Of a DNA stretch of 31,130 nt, positions 24,098 to 31,130 are shown piece after piece. Positions within the stretch are counted from its first letter, which is position 1; each line of letters opens with the position of its first letter. Position numbers and translations under genes: made by a program. The notes beneath the pieces were generated by a model, which worked only from the letters and a program-made list of their open reading frames with translations, ran no database searches and was not told the origin of the DNA. Source of the DNA: an uncultured Mucilaginibacter sp. Its GTDB lineage: Bacteria > Bacteroidota > Bacteroidia > Sphingobacteriales > Sphingobacteriaceae. The stretch lies in assembly GCF_946481715.1 (NCBI RefSeq), contig NZ_CAMLOV010000055.1, positions 1-31,130 of the forward strand. The letters are read 5' to 3'.

Positions 24098-24120
24098 TTA
24101 TTTAAATTAATTCTAAATAA
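24098..24120. promoter_or_regulatory. 23-bp imperfect palindrome upstream of the siderophore receptor (possible iron-regulator site)
   Basis: TTATTTA (24098-24104) and TAAATAA (24114-24120) flank a nearly symmetric AT-rich centre, ending two bases before the -33 element of the receptor promoter. The size and place suit a Fur-type repressor, but the Fur consensus of this group is not well known and the site is simply AT-rich. The rest of the gap from 23897 holds no gene; AT-rich 7-base arms at 23909-23915 and 23926-23932 could form a weak hairpin after the hydrolase gene. Confidence 0.4.
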
Positions 24121-24122
24121 TA

Positions 24123-24153
24123 TTTGCGTTTTAGACTCGAGTTCTTACTTTTG
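24123..24153 (+). promoter_or_regulatory. Strong Bacteroidota promoter for the siderophore receptor gene
   Basis: TTTG (24123-24126), a 19-base spacer and TACTTTTG (24146-24153) match the Bacteroidota consensus at every defined position. The ATG lies 29 bases after the -7 element. Confidence 0.75.
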
Positions 24154-24182
24154 CGCTTAATTAGACTTAATATAAATAACTA

Positions 24183-26660
24183 ATGCAAGTAACCCTACAC
24201 CCTACCCTTTCGAAAACAATACTAACCCTACTTTTCATATTTAGCTGTTTCGTACTAAAAGCTGATGATACAGATGACGGCAACAACGGCAAAATAAGCG
24301 GGCATGTAACAACAAGCGATGGCAAGCCAGCTTCTTTTGTAACAGTAACCATTAATGGCCTCAATAAATCTACCATGACAGCGGACGATGGCTCCTTCCT
24401 GTTCAACAACATTAAGCCGGGCGGCTATACCCTCCGTGTATCGTATACAGGTGCCAAAACCGACGAAAAAACCGTAACAGTTTCTGCCAACCAGGTTACA
24501 AAAGTTGATTTTACTTTAAACACAAGTTCCACAGAACTTAACGAGGTAACCATATCATCAACCAAAACCATCAATCGCAAAAATATCAATATCGGCAAAA
24601 TGAACGTAGCGCCGATAGACCTGCCGCAGAGCACATCTGTTATAGGCCGCGACGTACTAATCCAGCAACAGGCCCTGCGTTTAAGTGATGTAATAAAAAA
24701 CGTAAACGGTGTTTATTTATACAGTGCGCGTGGCAACACGCAAGAAACATTTGCAGCCCGTGGTTATAACTTCGGCAGTACCAATATGTTTAAAAACGGA
24801 TTCCGTGTAAACTCCGGTGCTATGCCCGAGATAAGTTCGTTAGAACGTGTTGAAATTTTAAAAGGCAGCGCGGCATTGCTGTATGGCAACGTGGCACCAG
24901 GCGGCGTTTTAAATATGGTTACCAAAAAACCGAAGTTTGAGCAAGGCGGACAGGCTTCCGTGACCTATGGCAGCTATGACCTGTATAAGCCTGCCGTTGA
25001 TGTTTACGGACCTATTTCCTCTAAACTTGCATACCGTGTAAACGCCACTTATGAAAATTCGAAAAGCTACCGCGACTATCTGAAAAACGAGCGTGTTTAT
25101 GTAAACCCATCATTGCTTTACAAAATAAGTGATAAAACAAACATTATAATTGAAGGCGACTACCTTGATTATAATTTTATACCCGATTTTGGTACCGGGC
25201 AGGTTGACAATGTCATCGCAAATGTGCCCCGTAACCGCTATTTGGGTGCAGTATGGTCTACCGGTAAAACAAAACAATCAACCGCAACTGCAACCATCAA
25301 TCACCAACTGAACAGTCTTTGGAAAATAAGTGGCGGGGTCTCTTATCAGTATTTCGACCGCCATTACCAAACTACCGAACGTGTGCAGCCAGATGCAGCG
25401 GGCGATTGGTCGCGCCCCTTAAACCGCACAAAAACTTTAGAAGATTATACTACCGGCCAATTGAACATTACCGGGCAGCTTAATACCGGCCCCATTAAGC
25501 ACAATATTTTGGCGGGGATTGATGCGGATCATTACAAAAACGACAACTACACTTTTGTAGCTAATGTTACTGTGAATGGGAAGCCTCAATCGAGCTACAT
25601 CGACCAAAATAATGCGGTGCAAAACGCAATTTACGACAAGATCAACATCTTCGACCTGAATAAGTACACGCAACGCACAGATATGCCAACCATGAACCCG
25701 TTTTATGAGGTGATAACCACTACAAACCGTTTTGGGGCATATTTTAATGATCTTATCAGTATATCAGACAAACTGAAGGTACTGGCAGGTATTCGCTGGT
25801 CATACCAATACATAGCCCCCACTGCAGTAAACAACTTTAATACGTCAGTATTAATGCTATCTGCAAAAAGCAAAGAGGATAAGGCATTTTCGCCAAGGGT
25901 AGGACTGGTTTATAAACCGCTGGAGAATACGGCATTGTTTGCCAGCTACTCTAATTCGTTTGTAGTAAATACAGGCACCGACGTTAATAACAATCCGTTG
26001 GATCCATCAATTATAGACCAATATGAAGCCGGTATTAAGAACGATTTCCTGAACGGGAACCTGTCTGTAAACTTAACTGCATACCGTATACTTAATAATA
26101 ACCTGGCACAAACAGCCACCTTTCAGGCAGATGGCGTAACGCCAAATACCAATACCAATATTAAGGTACTAAGCGGGCAAACTAAAAGTGATGGTATAGA
26201 ACTGGACATTGCAGGCCACCCTGTTAAAGGGCTGGATATTTTAGCGGGTTATAGCTATACAAACGCACGTTATACCAAAACATCAACCGTAACAGGAAGT
26301 GTTATAGCTGGGCAGCCATTACTGAACGTGCCTAAACATACTGCCAATACCAGCGTGTTTTACACCTTTCTTGATGGAAAGTTAAAAGGCTTCAAGGTAG
26401 GCGCATCAGCCTTTTTTCTGGGCGAGCGTATTTCCGGCTTCCTAAATACCGTTGGCCAAACGCAAACAGGATCCAGATTGGTTTACGTACCTAAGTTTAC
26501 CACGGTTGATGCTTCGGTAGGATATACTTATAAAAAGGTATCTATCATTGGCAAAATATCAAACATTGGCAACGTTCTCAACTGGAATGTGCATGAGAAT
26601 TACAGTGTTAACCCGATACCGCCAAGGCAATTTTTAACTACGCTGAGCTACAAATTCTAA
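24183..26660 (+). CDS. TonB-dependent siderophore receptor
   Basis: An 825-residue outer-membrane receptor. A signal peptide covers about residues 1-27, followed by a carboxypeptidase-regulatory-like domain (about 37-120, GKISGHVTTSDGKPASFVTV), a plug domain (about 135-245) and a 22-strand-type barrel ending in aromatic Phe (TTLSYKF). The plug has siderophore-receptor marks: PQSTSVIGRDVLIQQQALRL, NVNGVYLYSARGNTQETFAARGY and LERVEILKGSAALLYGNVAPGG, then the barrel start NMVTKKP. This is the FhuA/FoxA-like type, importing ferric siderophores with TonB energy. It is followed after 52 bases by a PepSY membrane protein, a common iron-uptake pairing. The particular siderophore is not known; a hydroxamate is plausible. 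Confidence 0.93.
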   Translation: MQVTLHPTLSKTILTLLFIFSCFVLKADDTDDGNNGKISGHVTTSDGKPASFVTVTINGLNKSTMTADDGSFLFNNIKPGGYTLRVSYTGAKTDEKTVTVSANQVTKVDFTLNTSSTELNEVTISSTKTINRKNINIGKMNVAPIDLPQSTSVIGRDVLIQQQALRLSDVIKNVNGVYLYSARGNTQETFAARGYNFGSTNMFKNGFRVNSGAMPEISSLERVEILKGSAALLYGNVAPGGVLNMVTKKPKFEQGGQASVTYGSYDLYKPAVDVYGPISSKLAYRVNATYENSKSYRDYLKNERVYVNPSLLYKISDKTNIIIEGDYLDYNFIPDFGTGQVDNVIANVPRNRYLGAVWSTGKTKQSTATATINHQLNSLWKISGGVSYQYFDRHYQTTERVQPDAAGDWSRPLNRTKTLEDYTTGQLNITGQLNTGPIKHNILAGIDADHYKNDNYTFVANVTVNGKPQSSYIDQNNAVQNAIYDKINIFDLNKYTQRTDMPTMNPFYEVITTTNRFGAYFNDLISISDKLKVLAGIRWSYQYIAPTAVNNFNTSVLMLSAKSKEDKAFSPRVGLVYKPLENTALFASYSNSFVVNTGTDVNNNPLDPSIIDQYEAGIKNDFLNGNLSVNLTAYRILNNNLAQTATFQADGVTPNTNTNIKVLSGQTKSDGIELDIAGHPVKGLDILAGYSYTNARYTKTSTVTGSVIAGQPLLNVPKHTANTSVFYTFLDGKLKGFKVGASAFFLGERISGFLNTVGQTQTGSRLVYVPKFTTVDASVGYTYKKVSIIGKISNIGNVLNWNVHENYSVNPIPPRQFLTTLSYKF

Positions 26661-26669
26661 AACAAAAAC

Positions 26670-26698
26670 AACCGGGGTATGCGCAGGCAGCCCCGGTT
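26670..26698 (+). terminator. Hairpin between receptor and PepSY genes (partial terminator or attenuator)
   Basis: AACCGGGG (26670-26677) and CCCCGGTT (26691-26698) form an 8-bp GC-rich stem with a 13-base loop followed by TTAC; the final stem bases plus the next two give TTTT. It lies in the 52-base gap between the two genes and probably lowers, rather than stops, readthrough to PepSY. Confidence 0.6.
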
Positions 26699-26712
26699 TT
26701 ACACTTTAAGCC

Positions 26713-27951
26713 ATGAAGGTATTTTTCCGTAACATACACCTTTACCTCAGCCTTGCAGCGGGCATTGTTATTATGTGCTCGTGCCTAACCGGGACAGTAC
26801 TGGTATTTGAAAAAGAAATAAACCAGGCGCTACACCCCGAACGGTATTTTGTAACACCTGCCGGCGCAAGGCTGCCACTGGCAATGCTGACGAAGGCGGC
26901 GCTACGGGATATACCCAAAGGGAAACTTGCGGCGGTAATGGTTTACACCGCGCCCGACAGGAGTGTTGAACTGAGCATAACACTACCCGAAAAAGGAGGC
27001 AAAGGCAAAAAAAACGAAGCGCCTAAAGAAAAACCGACGGTTGGCCCCAAAGGCAAAAAAGATGGCAAGCAAAAGGAAGGGCGGAAACCCAGCACTACCG
27101 TTTTTGTAAACCCGTATACCGGGCAGGTACTTGGGCAGTTTAGCAAAAAGGATTCCTTTTTATCTACTGTAGAAATGCTTCACCGCTTTTTACTGGCAGG
27201 CAAGGATAGTGCAGGCAACTTAATAGTAGGCATCTCTACGCTGTTATTTTTGTTTATACTGATAACCGGGGTAATATTATGGTGGCCAAAAACAATGGCG
27301 CTAATGCGCCAGCGTATCAAGATTAAATGGGATGGCAATACCAAAAGGCTTGTCCACGACCTTCATCTGGTAACGGGTTTTTACACTTCGATCTTTCTGA
27401 TCGTTATTACATTAACAGGGCTGATCATGACTTTTAAATGGGCAAATACCGCACTTTTTACGGTCACCGCTTCCAAACAAAACGAGAAACAGGATCCGCC
27501 CAAGTCCAAATACCAGGCAGGGCTAAAACCTATATCAATTGACGGAGCGCTTCGCAGCGTGGCAGCTCAAATCAGAACCGCAGAACGCTACAATATCCGC
27601 AAACCGGTCGATTCGCTCGGGACGTACAGCATCAATCTATTGCAAAAGGGAAGTTTTGAAAACACATCTGATACATACTTTATTGATCAGTATAGCGGGC
27701 AAATAAACGGAACGGAAATATTTGCAGATAAAAACCTGGGGCAAAAGGCACGTTCCTTCGTAAAACCTCTACATACTGGTGCGGTTTATGGCATCCCTAC
27801 CAAGATTATCAGTTTTATTGTTTGCTTGTTGTCGCTTATCTTTCCGGTAACAGGTGTAATGATGTGGCTGAACAGGATAAAAAAGAAGAGCAAAAAGCTG
27901 CGCAAAAAAAGAAAGCAGATTCAACCTTCAGGCTTGGTAGTGGAAGTATAA
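26713..27951 (+). CDS. PepSY-domain inner-membrane protein (siderophore reductase-like)
   Basis: A 412-residue membrane protein of the PepSY-associated TM (PepSY_TM) family, whose members (for example FoxB, PiuB) are linked to reduction or release of iron from siderophores at the inner membrane. Helices are seen at about 10-32, 175-200, 223-250 and 358-385. The first is followed by a periplasmic PepSY domain with ALHPERYF and VNPYTGQVLG. The conserved His-containing segments LHRFLLAGKDSAGN and HDLHLVTGFY flank the second helix region and could bind haem. An unusual Lys-rich, Pro/Gly-containing insertion at about residues 96-126 interrupts the first PepSY domain. The C-terminus is strongly basic. 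Expected to be co-expressed with the upstream receptor. Confidence 0.88.
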   Translation: MKVFFRNIHLYLSLAAGIVIMCSCLTGTVLVFEKEINQALHPERYFVTPAGARLPLAMLTKAALRDIPKGKLAAVMVYTAPDRSVELSITLPEKGGKGKKNEAPKEKPTVGPKGKKDGKQKEGRKPSTTVFVNPYTGQVLGQFSKKDSFLSTVEMLHRFLLAGKDSAGNLIVGISTLLFLFILITGVILWWPKTMALMRQRIKIKWDGNTKRLVHDLHLVTGFYTSIFLIVITLTGLIMTFKWANTALFTVTASKQNEKQDPPKSKYQAGLKPISIDGALRSVAAQIRTAERYNIRKPVDSLGTYSINLLQKGSFENTSDTYFIDQYSGQINGTEIFADKNLGQKARSFVKPLHTGAVYGIPTKIISFIVCLLSLIFPVTGVMMWLNRIKKKSKKLRKKRKQIQPSGLVVEV

Positions 27952-27959
27952 CCCTAAAG

Positions 27960-27994
27960 CATTAAAGCAGATGAGTTCATCATCCGCTTTAATG
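27960..27994. terminator. Long hairpin between convergent PepSY and SDR genes, probably bidirectional terminator
   Basis: CATTAAAGC-A-GATGA (27960-27974) pairs with TCATC-C-GCTTTAATG (27980-27994): 14 base pairs around one A/C mismatch with a 5-base loop. It begins 9 bases after the PepSY stop and ends 20 bases before the SDR stop. TTTAAC follows on the plus strand; no T-run follows on the minus strand. Confidence 0.75.
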
Positions 27995-28014
27995 TTTAAC
28001 ATCAACTTTGAAAC

Positions 28015-28863
28015 TTAAGCTTCTACCTCAAAACCGGTAGATGTGGCTAGTTCGCGCCATGCTTCCATATCGGTCTGCACATCTGCGATCTTTTGGGCGG
28101 CGATACCATACGCATCCGCGCCAAGGAACAAATGCATCGGAACTTCAGTTGCTTCGGCAGCAGCTATGATTACCCGGGCTGCTTTATCCGGGTCGCCGGC
28201 CTGGTTACCGTTGATATCGTTTTGATGGGCAGCCTGTACTGCACGAACCTCTTTGTAAGCTTGTATCTCATTCTTAGGCGTGCTTAACGAATCGGGCATC
28301 AGGAAGTTGGTGCGGAAGTAACCCGGCGATACGATAGTTGCCTTTATACCTAATGCTTTTGCTTCGGCAGCTAAAGATTCAGTAAAACCTTGTACCGCAA
28401 ATTTTGTAGCGCAGTAAATTCCAAAACCGGGGAAATTACCCGTAAAACCACCTATAGATGATATATTAAATATATGCCCCGACTGCTGAGCGCGCATGTG
28501 CGGCATTACAGCGCGGATTACCTTAAGCGATCCAAACACATTTACGTCAAAGTTCTCTCTGGCTTCTTCGTCGGTAAGTTCTTCAAGGCTGCCGGTTAGG
28601 CCGTAGCCCGCATTGTTTACTACTACATCAATTTTGCCGAAGTGGCTGATAGTTTTATCTATAGCACTTGCTACACTATCCTCAGCCTTAATATTTATCG
28701 CAAGCGGCAGAAAGTTTTCGCGCTCCCCTACAACGTTGCTTAAATCGGTAATGCTGCGGCTTGTAGCAGCCACATTATAGCCTTTATTTAATAACTCTTT
28801 CACCAGGCTAAGCCCCAAACCTTTGGACGCGCCGGTTACAAACCATGTTTTTTGTGTGTTCAT
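28015..28863 (-). CDS. SDR family oxidoreductase (first of a tandem pair)
   Basis: A 282-residue classical short-chain dehydrogenase/reductase. The dinucleotide-binding motif is TGASKGLG (10-17), NNAGYG marks the fourth strand, and the catalytic residues are the second Ser of NISSIGG and YCATK (Tyr and Lys in YxxxK). The Arg in the segment SRSITDL after the second strand suggests NADP(H). The C-terminal part ends in an acidic tail. It is a close paralogue of the next gene (28932-29771) and lies 68 bases downstream of it on the same strand. Such proteins are often annotated as ketoreductases or retinol dehydrogenase-like; the substrate is unknown. Control by the adjacent AraC regulator is likely. 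Confidence 0.9.
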   Translation of the reverse strand: MNTQKTWFVTGASKGLGLSLVKELLNKGYNVAATSRSITDLSNVVGERENFLPLAINIKAEDSVASAIDKTISHFGKIDVVVNNAGYGLTGSLEELTDEEARENFDVNVFGSLKVIRAVMPHMRAQQSGHIFNISSIGGFTGNFPGFGIYCATKFAVQGFTESLAAEAKALGIKATIVSPGYFRTNFLMPDSLSTPKNEIQAYKEVRAVQAAHQNDINGNQAGDPDKAARVIIAAAEATEVPMHLFLGADAYGIAAQKIADVQTDMEAWRELATSTGFEVEA

Positions 28864-28902
28864 TTTGTTGTTATTTGTTTTTTAACAGATTTTTCCGTCT
28901 CT

Positions 28903-28917
28903 CTCTCCTTTGGAGAG
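28903..28917. repeat. Small CTCTCC/GGAGAG hairpin between the SDR genes
   Basis: CTCTCC (28903-28908), loop TTT, GGAGAG (28912-28917), in the 68-base gap between the two SDR genes. It is similar in build to the CCCTCCC/GGGAGGG hairpin at 9104-9122. On the minus strand A-rich sequence follows, so it is not an intrinsic terminator. Confidence 0.45.
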
Positions 28918-28931
28918 GGTTTGCTTAAGGC

Positions 28932-29771
28932 TTAGCCGTAATAAGCCATCGATTTGGAAAGCTCTTCGTTCAGACGGAACTCTTTTTCCAATTTGGCAAG
29001 CTTTGCCATCGCACGATCATAGGCGTCTTCGCCGAGCAGCAGGTATAGCGGCGGGTTTTCCATTTGTCCTACTTTAATGATAGCTGCGGCAGCTCTTTCG
29101 GGATCACCGCTTTGTTTGCCGTTCATCTCCAGGTATTTGGTATGGATATCGCGCACGGCGCTGTAGTCGGCTATAGGGTGCTTCGTCATATTAAGCGATT
29201 GTTCGGAAAGGAAGCTGGTTCGGAATGCGCCGGGGGCAACCACAGTTACCTTTACGCCAAACTCGGCCACATCCTGCGCAAGTACTTCGGATAACCCTAC
29301 CACCGAGAATTTAGTAGCCGCATAAACCGACCAGCCCGTATTTGCTGCAATACCCGCTACTGACGATATATTGATGATATGTCCCGACTGCTGGTGGCGC
29401 ATATAAGGCATCACCACACGAATAACGTTCAGTGTACCAAACACATTCACTTCGAAATTGTCGCGGGTTTCGCGGTCGGTAAGTTCTTCTATGCTGCCGC
29501 CAATACCGTAGCCGGCGTTATTTATAACTACATCAATACTCTTAAAAGCAGCCTTGGTTTGATGGATGGCACAGCCCACACTGTCCTCGTTACCAAGCTC
29601 CATTTGCAGGGGTAAAAAGTTTGAGGCGGTTACGCCAACTGCTTTTATCAGTTCGGTTATATTGCGAGAAGTTGCCGCAACATTGTGCCCCACAGCTAAC
29701 AATTGCTTTACCAGGCTTAACCCAAAACCTTTGGAAGCACCTGTTATAAACCATGTTTTTTTATTTTCCAT
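28932..29771 (-). CDS. SDR family oxidoreductase (second of a tandem pair)
   Basis: A 279-residue classical SDR, very similar to its downstream neighbour: TGASKGFG at the cofactor site, NNAGYG, then NISSVAG and YAATK as catalytic Ser/Tyr/Lys. SRNITEL after strand 2 again suggests NADP(H) preference. Both proteins keep the same segments ELTDxExRxNFxVNVFGxL and AxPHM/PYMRxQQSGH, so they probably arose by tandem duplication. The ATG (29771) lies 80 bases after the AraC gene stop. The gap carries an operator-like sequence shared with the AraC gene's own upstream region, pointing to joint regulation. The substrate is unknown. Confidence 0.9.
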   Translation of the reverse strand: MENKKTWFITGASKGFGLSLVKQLLAVGHNVAATSRNITELIKAVGVTASNFLPLQMELGNEDSVGCAIHQTKAAFKSIDVVINNAGYGIGGSIEELTDRETRDNFEVNVFGTLNVIRVVMPYMRHQQSGHIINISSVAGIAANTGWSVYAATKFSVVGLSEVLAQDVAEFGVKVTVVAPGAFRTSFLSEQSLNMTKHPIADYSAVRDIHTKYLEMNGKQSGDPERAAAAIIKVGQMENPPLYLLLGEDAYDRAMAKLAKLEKEFRLNEELSKSMAYYG

Positions 29772-29820
29772 ACCCTTGTTTTTTTAATAGAACAAAAATA
29801 TGTACTCAATTAAGGAGAAG

Positions 29821-29857
29821 GTAACACAATTCAAACCAATAATTGCGAAATTCAAAC
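29821..29857 (-). promoter_or_regulatory. AraC operator candidate upstream of the SDR pair
   Basis: Positions 29821-29850 match the region before the AraC gene (30762-30791) at 24 of 30 bases without gaps (GTwACACAATTCAAAC...TTGCrAAA). The block also holds a direct repeat of AATTCAAAC at 29828-29836 and 29849-29857, spaced 21 bases or two helical turns, as for AraC-type half-sites. The second half-site overlaps the AraC stop codon. Confidence 0.55.
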
Positions 29858-30754
29858 AATCCTATAGGCGGATGGCGTTTTGCTGGTTTGTTTTTTGAAA
29901 AAGTTATTGAAATGCGCCGGTTCTTCGAAGCCGAGACTGTAGCTTATTTCTGATACATTCCAGTTGGTGTGGCGGAGGAGGGCCTTTGCTTCGCTGGCGA
30001 GGCGTTCCATAATATGATCTGTTGTGGTTTTGCCGGTGGTTTGGCGGATGGCGCGGTTGAGGTGGTTTACGTGTACGGACAGCTGATCGGCAAAATCTTT
30101 GGCGGAGCGCAGCCCAAAACGCTGGGCGGGCGATTCTATCGGGAACTGCCGTTCCAGCAGTTCGGTGAATACGGAGGTGATGCGCGAGTTAGCATCAGGG
30201 TGCTGGTACAACCTGTCGGTGGGTTGTATTTTCATGGCGTAGTGTGCCAGTTCGGTAACGTAATTGCGGAGGAGGTCGTACTTAAAGCGGTAATCGGAAT
30301 TTATTTCGGCCAGCATCTTTTCAAACATGGCAAAAACGTAGGCATCCTGCTCATCATTAAGCATATACACCGGATTTGCGCCGGGTGCGAACATGGGCAG
30401 ATTCAATATACTGTTGCGCATCACCTCGGTAAAAAACGACTCCTTATAAATACAAAAACGGCCCGAATGCCTATCGGTAAGGTTCTCGAAGGTATAGGGC
30501 ACCATGGGGTTAAAAAACACCAGGGCGCTGCCATCCATTTCAATACTCTTATCGGCATAATGCACCACTCCCCTGCCCCTAAACAGGCTCACCTTATAAA
30601 AATCGCGGCGGCTGTACTGCACCGGTTTGGCCCCATGCAGGTAGCAGTCTTCGGTACGGAAAACGTTGAAGTGGCCAATGTCCTGCCCAAGGTTTTCGGG
30701 TAGCCAGTTGAACTTTTGCTTGTAAAACTCTTCTATTGTTTCGGTAGTTGCCAT
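29852..30754 (-). CDS. AraC family transcriptional regulator
   Basis: A 300-residue regulator with an N-terminal cupin-like sensing domain (about 1-180; GRGVVHYADKSIEMDGSALVFFNPMVPYTFE) and a C-terminal double helix-turn-helix domain (about 200-300). In the latter, SAKDFADQLSVHVNHLNRAIRQTTGKT is the first helix-turn-helix and VSEISYSLGFEEPAHFNNFFKKQTSKTPSAYR is the strongly conserved second, including the typical F..FFK..T..TPS.YR end. The start ATG at 30754 (MATTETIEEF) is chosen; a TTG at 30775 would add seven residues. It lies directly upstream of the SDR pair on the same strand and shares an upstream sequence with them, so it probably controls them and itself. The effector is unknown. Confidence 0.9.
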   Translation of the reverse strand: MATTETIEEFYKQKFNWLPENLGQDIGHFNVFRTEDCYLHGAKPVQYSRRDFYKVSLFRGRGVVHYADKSIEMDGSALVFFNPMVPYTFENLTDRHSGRFCIYKESFFTEVMRNSILNLPMFAPGANPVYMLNDEQDAYVFAMFEKMLAEINSDYRFKYDLLRNYVTELAHYAMKIQPTDRLYQHPDANSRITSVFTELLERQFPIESPAQRFGLRSAKDFADQLSVHVNHLNRAIRQTTGKTTTDHIMERLASEAKALLRHTNWNVSEISYSLGFEEPAHFNNFFKKQTSKTPSAYRIV

Positions 30755-30761
30755 AAACAAA

Positions 30762-30791
30762 GTTACACAATTCAAACTATTGGTTGCAAAA
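30762..30791 (-). promoter_or_regulatory. AraC operator candidate upstream of its own gene
   Basis: GTTACACAATTCAAAC followed by TATTGGTTGCAAAA, beginning 8 bases before the AraC ATG. It matches 29821-29850 at 24 of 30 positions ungapped and on the same strand. Its closeness to the start suggests negative autoregulation. The second AATTCAAAC half-site seen at the other location is not found at the same distance. Confidence 0.5.
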
Positions 30792-30927
30792 CACCGTAAA
30801 AAACCGTTAAAAATCTTTGAAAAACAGACGTTTTTCGGTGTTAACCTTCAAAAAAAAGTAATTTTCTGTGCTTGCTAAAACTTCCGTGTATTTTGAATAA
30901 TAGACAATAAAAAGGGTAGTTTTTATA

Positions 30928-30957
30928 AAACAACGGGGCAATCCCGACCCGTTGTTT
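30928..30957 (-). terminator. Intrinsic terminator downstream of the nitrilase-like fragment
   Basis: AAACAACGGG (30928-30937) and CCCGTTGTTT (30948-30957) form a perfect 10-bp stem with a 10-base loop. On the minus strand the stem ends in GTTT and runs on into TATAAAAAC. It lies 36 bases after the stop of the edge reading frame. The rest of 30776-30992 carries no gene. Confidence 0.75.
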
Positions 30958-30992
30958 CTACGCCGGGAAATACCCCGGACAGCAGCCCCCTA

Positions 30993-31130
30993 CTACTTCC
31001 CCGCCAAATAAAACTTCTCCCAAAAACCTGGATTAACGTGCGGGATATGGTTCTTACGATACTTACCCAAATACTTGCCGTCAGCGTCAATCACCGCCGC
31101 GGTGTTGTAGTAGATACCGGTGATCTCCTC
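30993..31130 (-). pseudogene. Carbon-nitrogen hydrolase (nitrilase superfamily), apparently 3'-truncated; 5' part beyond window
   Basis: The 45 visible codons read TGIYYNTAAVIDADGKYLGK, then YRKNHIPHVNPGFWEKFYLAGK and two consecutive TAG stops. This is the central block of the beta-ureidopropionase/N-carbamoylputrescine amidase group, with the catalytic Lys in YRKNHIP. Normal family members continue for about 150 more residues, including the catalytic Cys (ICYD-type motif); none of this is found in the roughly 60 bases between the stops and the terminator in any frame. It is therefore probably a truncated, inactive copy, unless the N-terminal part outside the window has an unusual arrangement. 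Its start is not visible. Confidence 0.65.

Noticed and set aside
29969..30703. 244-codon plus-strand frame
   Set aside because: Fully antisense to the AraC gene, whose motifs are unmistakable; no recognisable motif of its own.

Overview
The window looks like chromosomal DNA from a Bacteroidota bacterium of the Sphingobacteriaceae, probably Mucilaginibacter or a close relative. The evidence is a type IX secretion (T9SS) cargo protein with a gliding-motility-type C-terminal domain next to a PorP/SprF partner, a TonB receptor with an N-terminal carboxypeptidase-regulatory-like domain, GH172, DUF4920 and VF530 genes, promoters of the Bacteroidota type (TTTG / about 19-20 nt / TAnnTTTG), and no Shine-Dalgarno sites before most starts. 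No rRNA, tRNA, CRISPR array, transposase or phage gene was seen. Genus is inference only.

Layout. 1-4169 (minus): a giant surface protein (IgGFc-binding-like, PKD and T9SS type B sorting domains) overlapping a PorP/SprF-family gene cut by the window start. 4296-5000 (minus): a NrtR/AraR-like Nudix regulator with a damaged Nudix box. 5154-9091 (plus): an ABC ATPase, an FtsX-type permease and a GDSL esterase lipoprotein, matching the YbbA-YbbP-TesA set of Proteobacteria. 9092-9484: non-coding, holding a roughly 283-bp element built as nested palindromes. 9485-13318 (minus): a FucP-like transporter, an uncharacterised lipoprotein and a GH172 enzyme, probably a small sugar-use cluster. 13601-14911 (plus): a degenerate DEAD-box helicase behind a 47-bp imperfect tandem duplication. 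15200-15436 (minus): VF530. 15464-19887 (minus): a tightly packed hexuronate operon uxaC-kdgK-eda-exuT. 20049-22898: DUF4920 protein, AlkB-type dioxygenase, a small unknown protein and an HGSNAT/DUF5009-type membrane acyltransferase. 23012-27951 (plus): an alpha/beta hydrolase lipoprotein, then a siderophore TonB receptor plus PepSY membrane protein preceded by a strong promoter and a palindrome that could bind an iron regulator. 28015-30754 (minus): two tandem SDR oxidoreductases and an AraC regulator. The right edge holds the end of a carbon-nitrogen hydrolase reading frame that stops too early.

How the parts work together. The hexuronate operon covers uptake, isomerisation and the last two steps to pyruvate and glyceraldehyde 3-phosphate; the oxidoreductase and dehydratase between them are not here. 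The TonB/PepSY pair forms an iron-siderophore uptake unit. The AraC gene and the SDR pair share an ungapped 24/30 upstream motif, suggesting one regulator controlling itself and both oxidoreductases.

The most unusual items are the nested palindromic element at 9151-9433, whose paired hairpins show compensatory base changes, the degenerate DEAD-box protein, the GTGTTCCAC repeat cluster at 14987-15185, and the shared AraC operator candidate. No clearly new multi-gene system was found.
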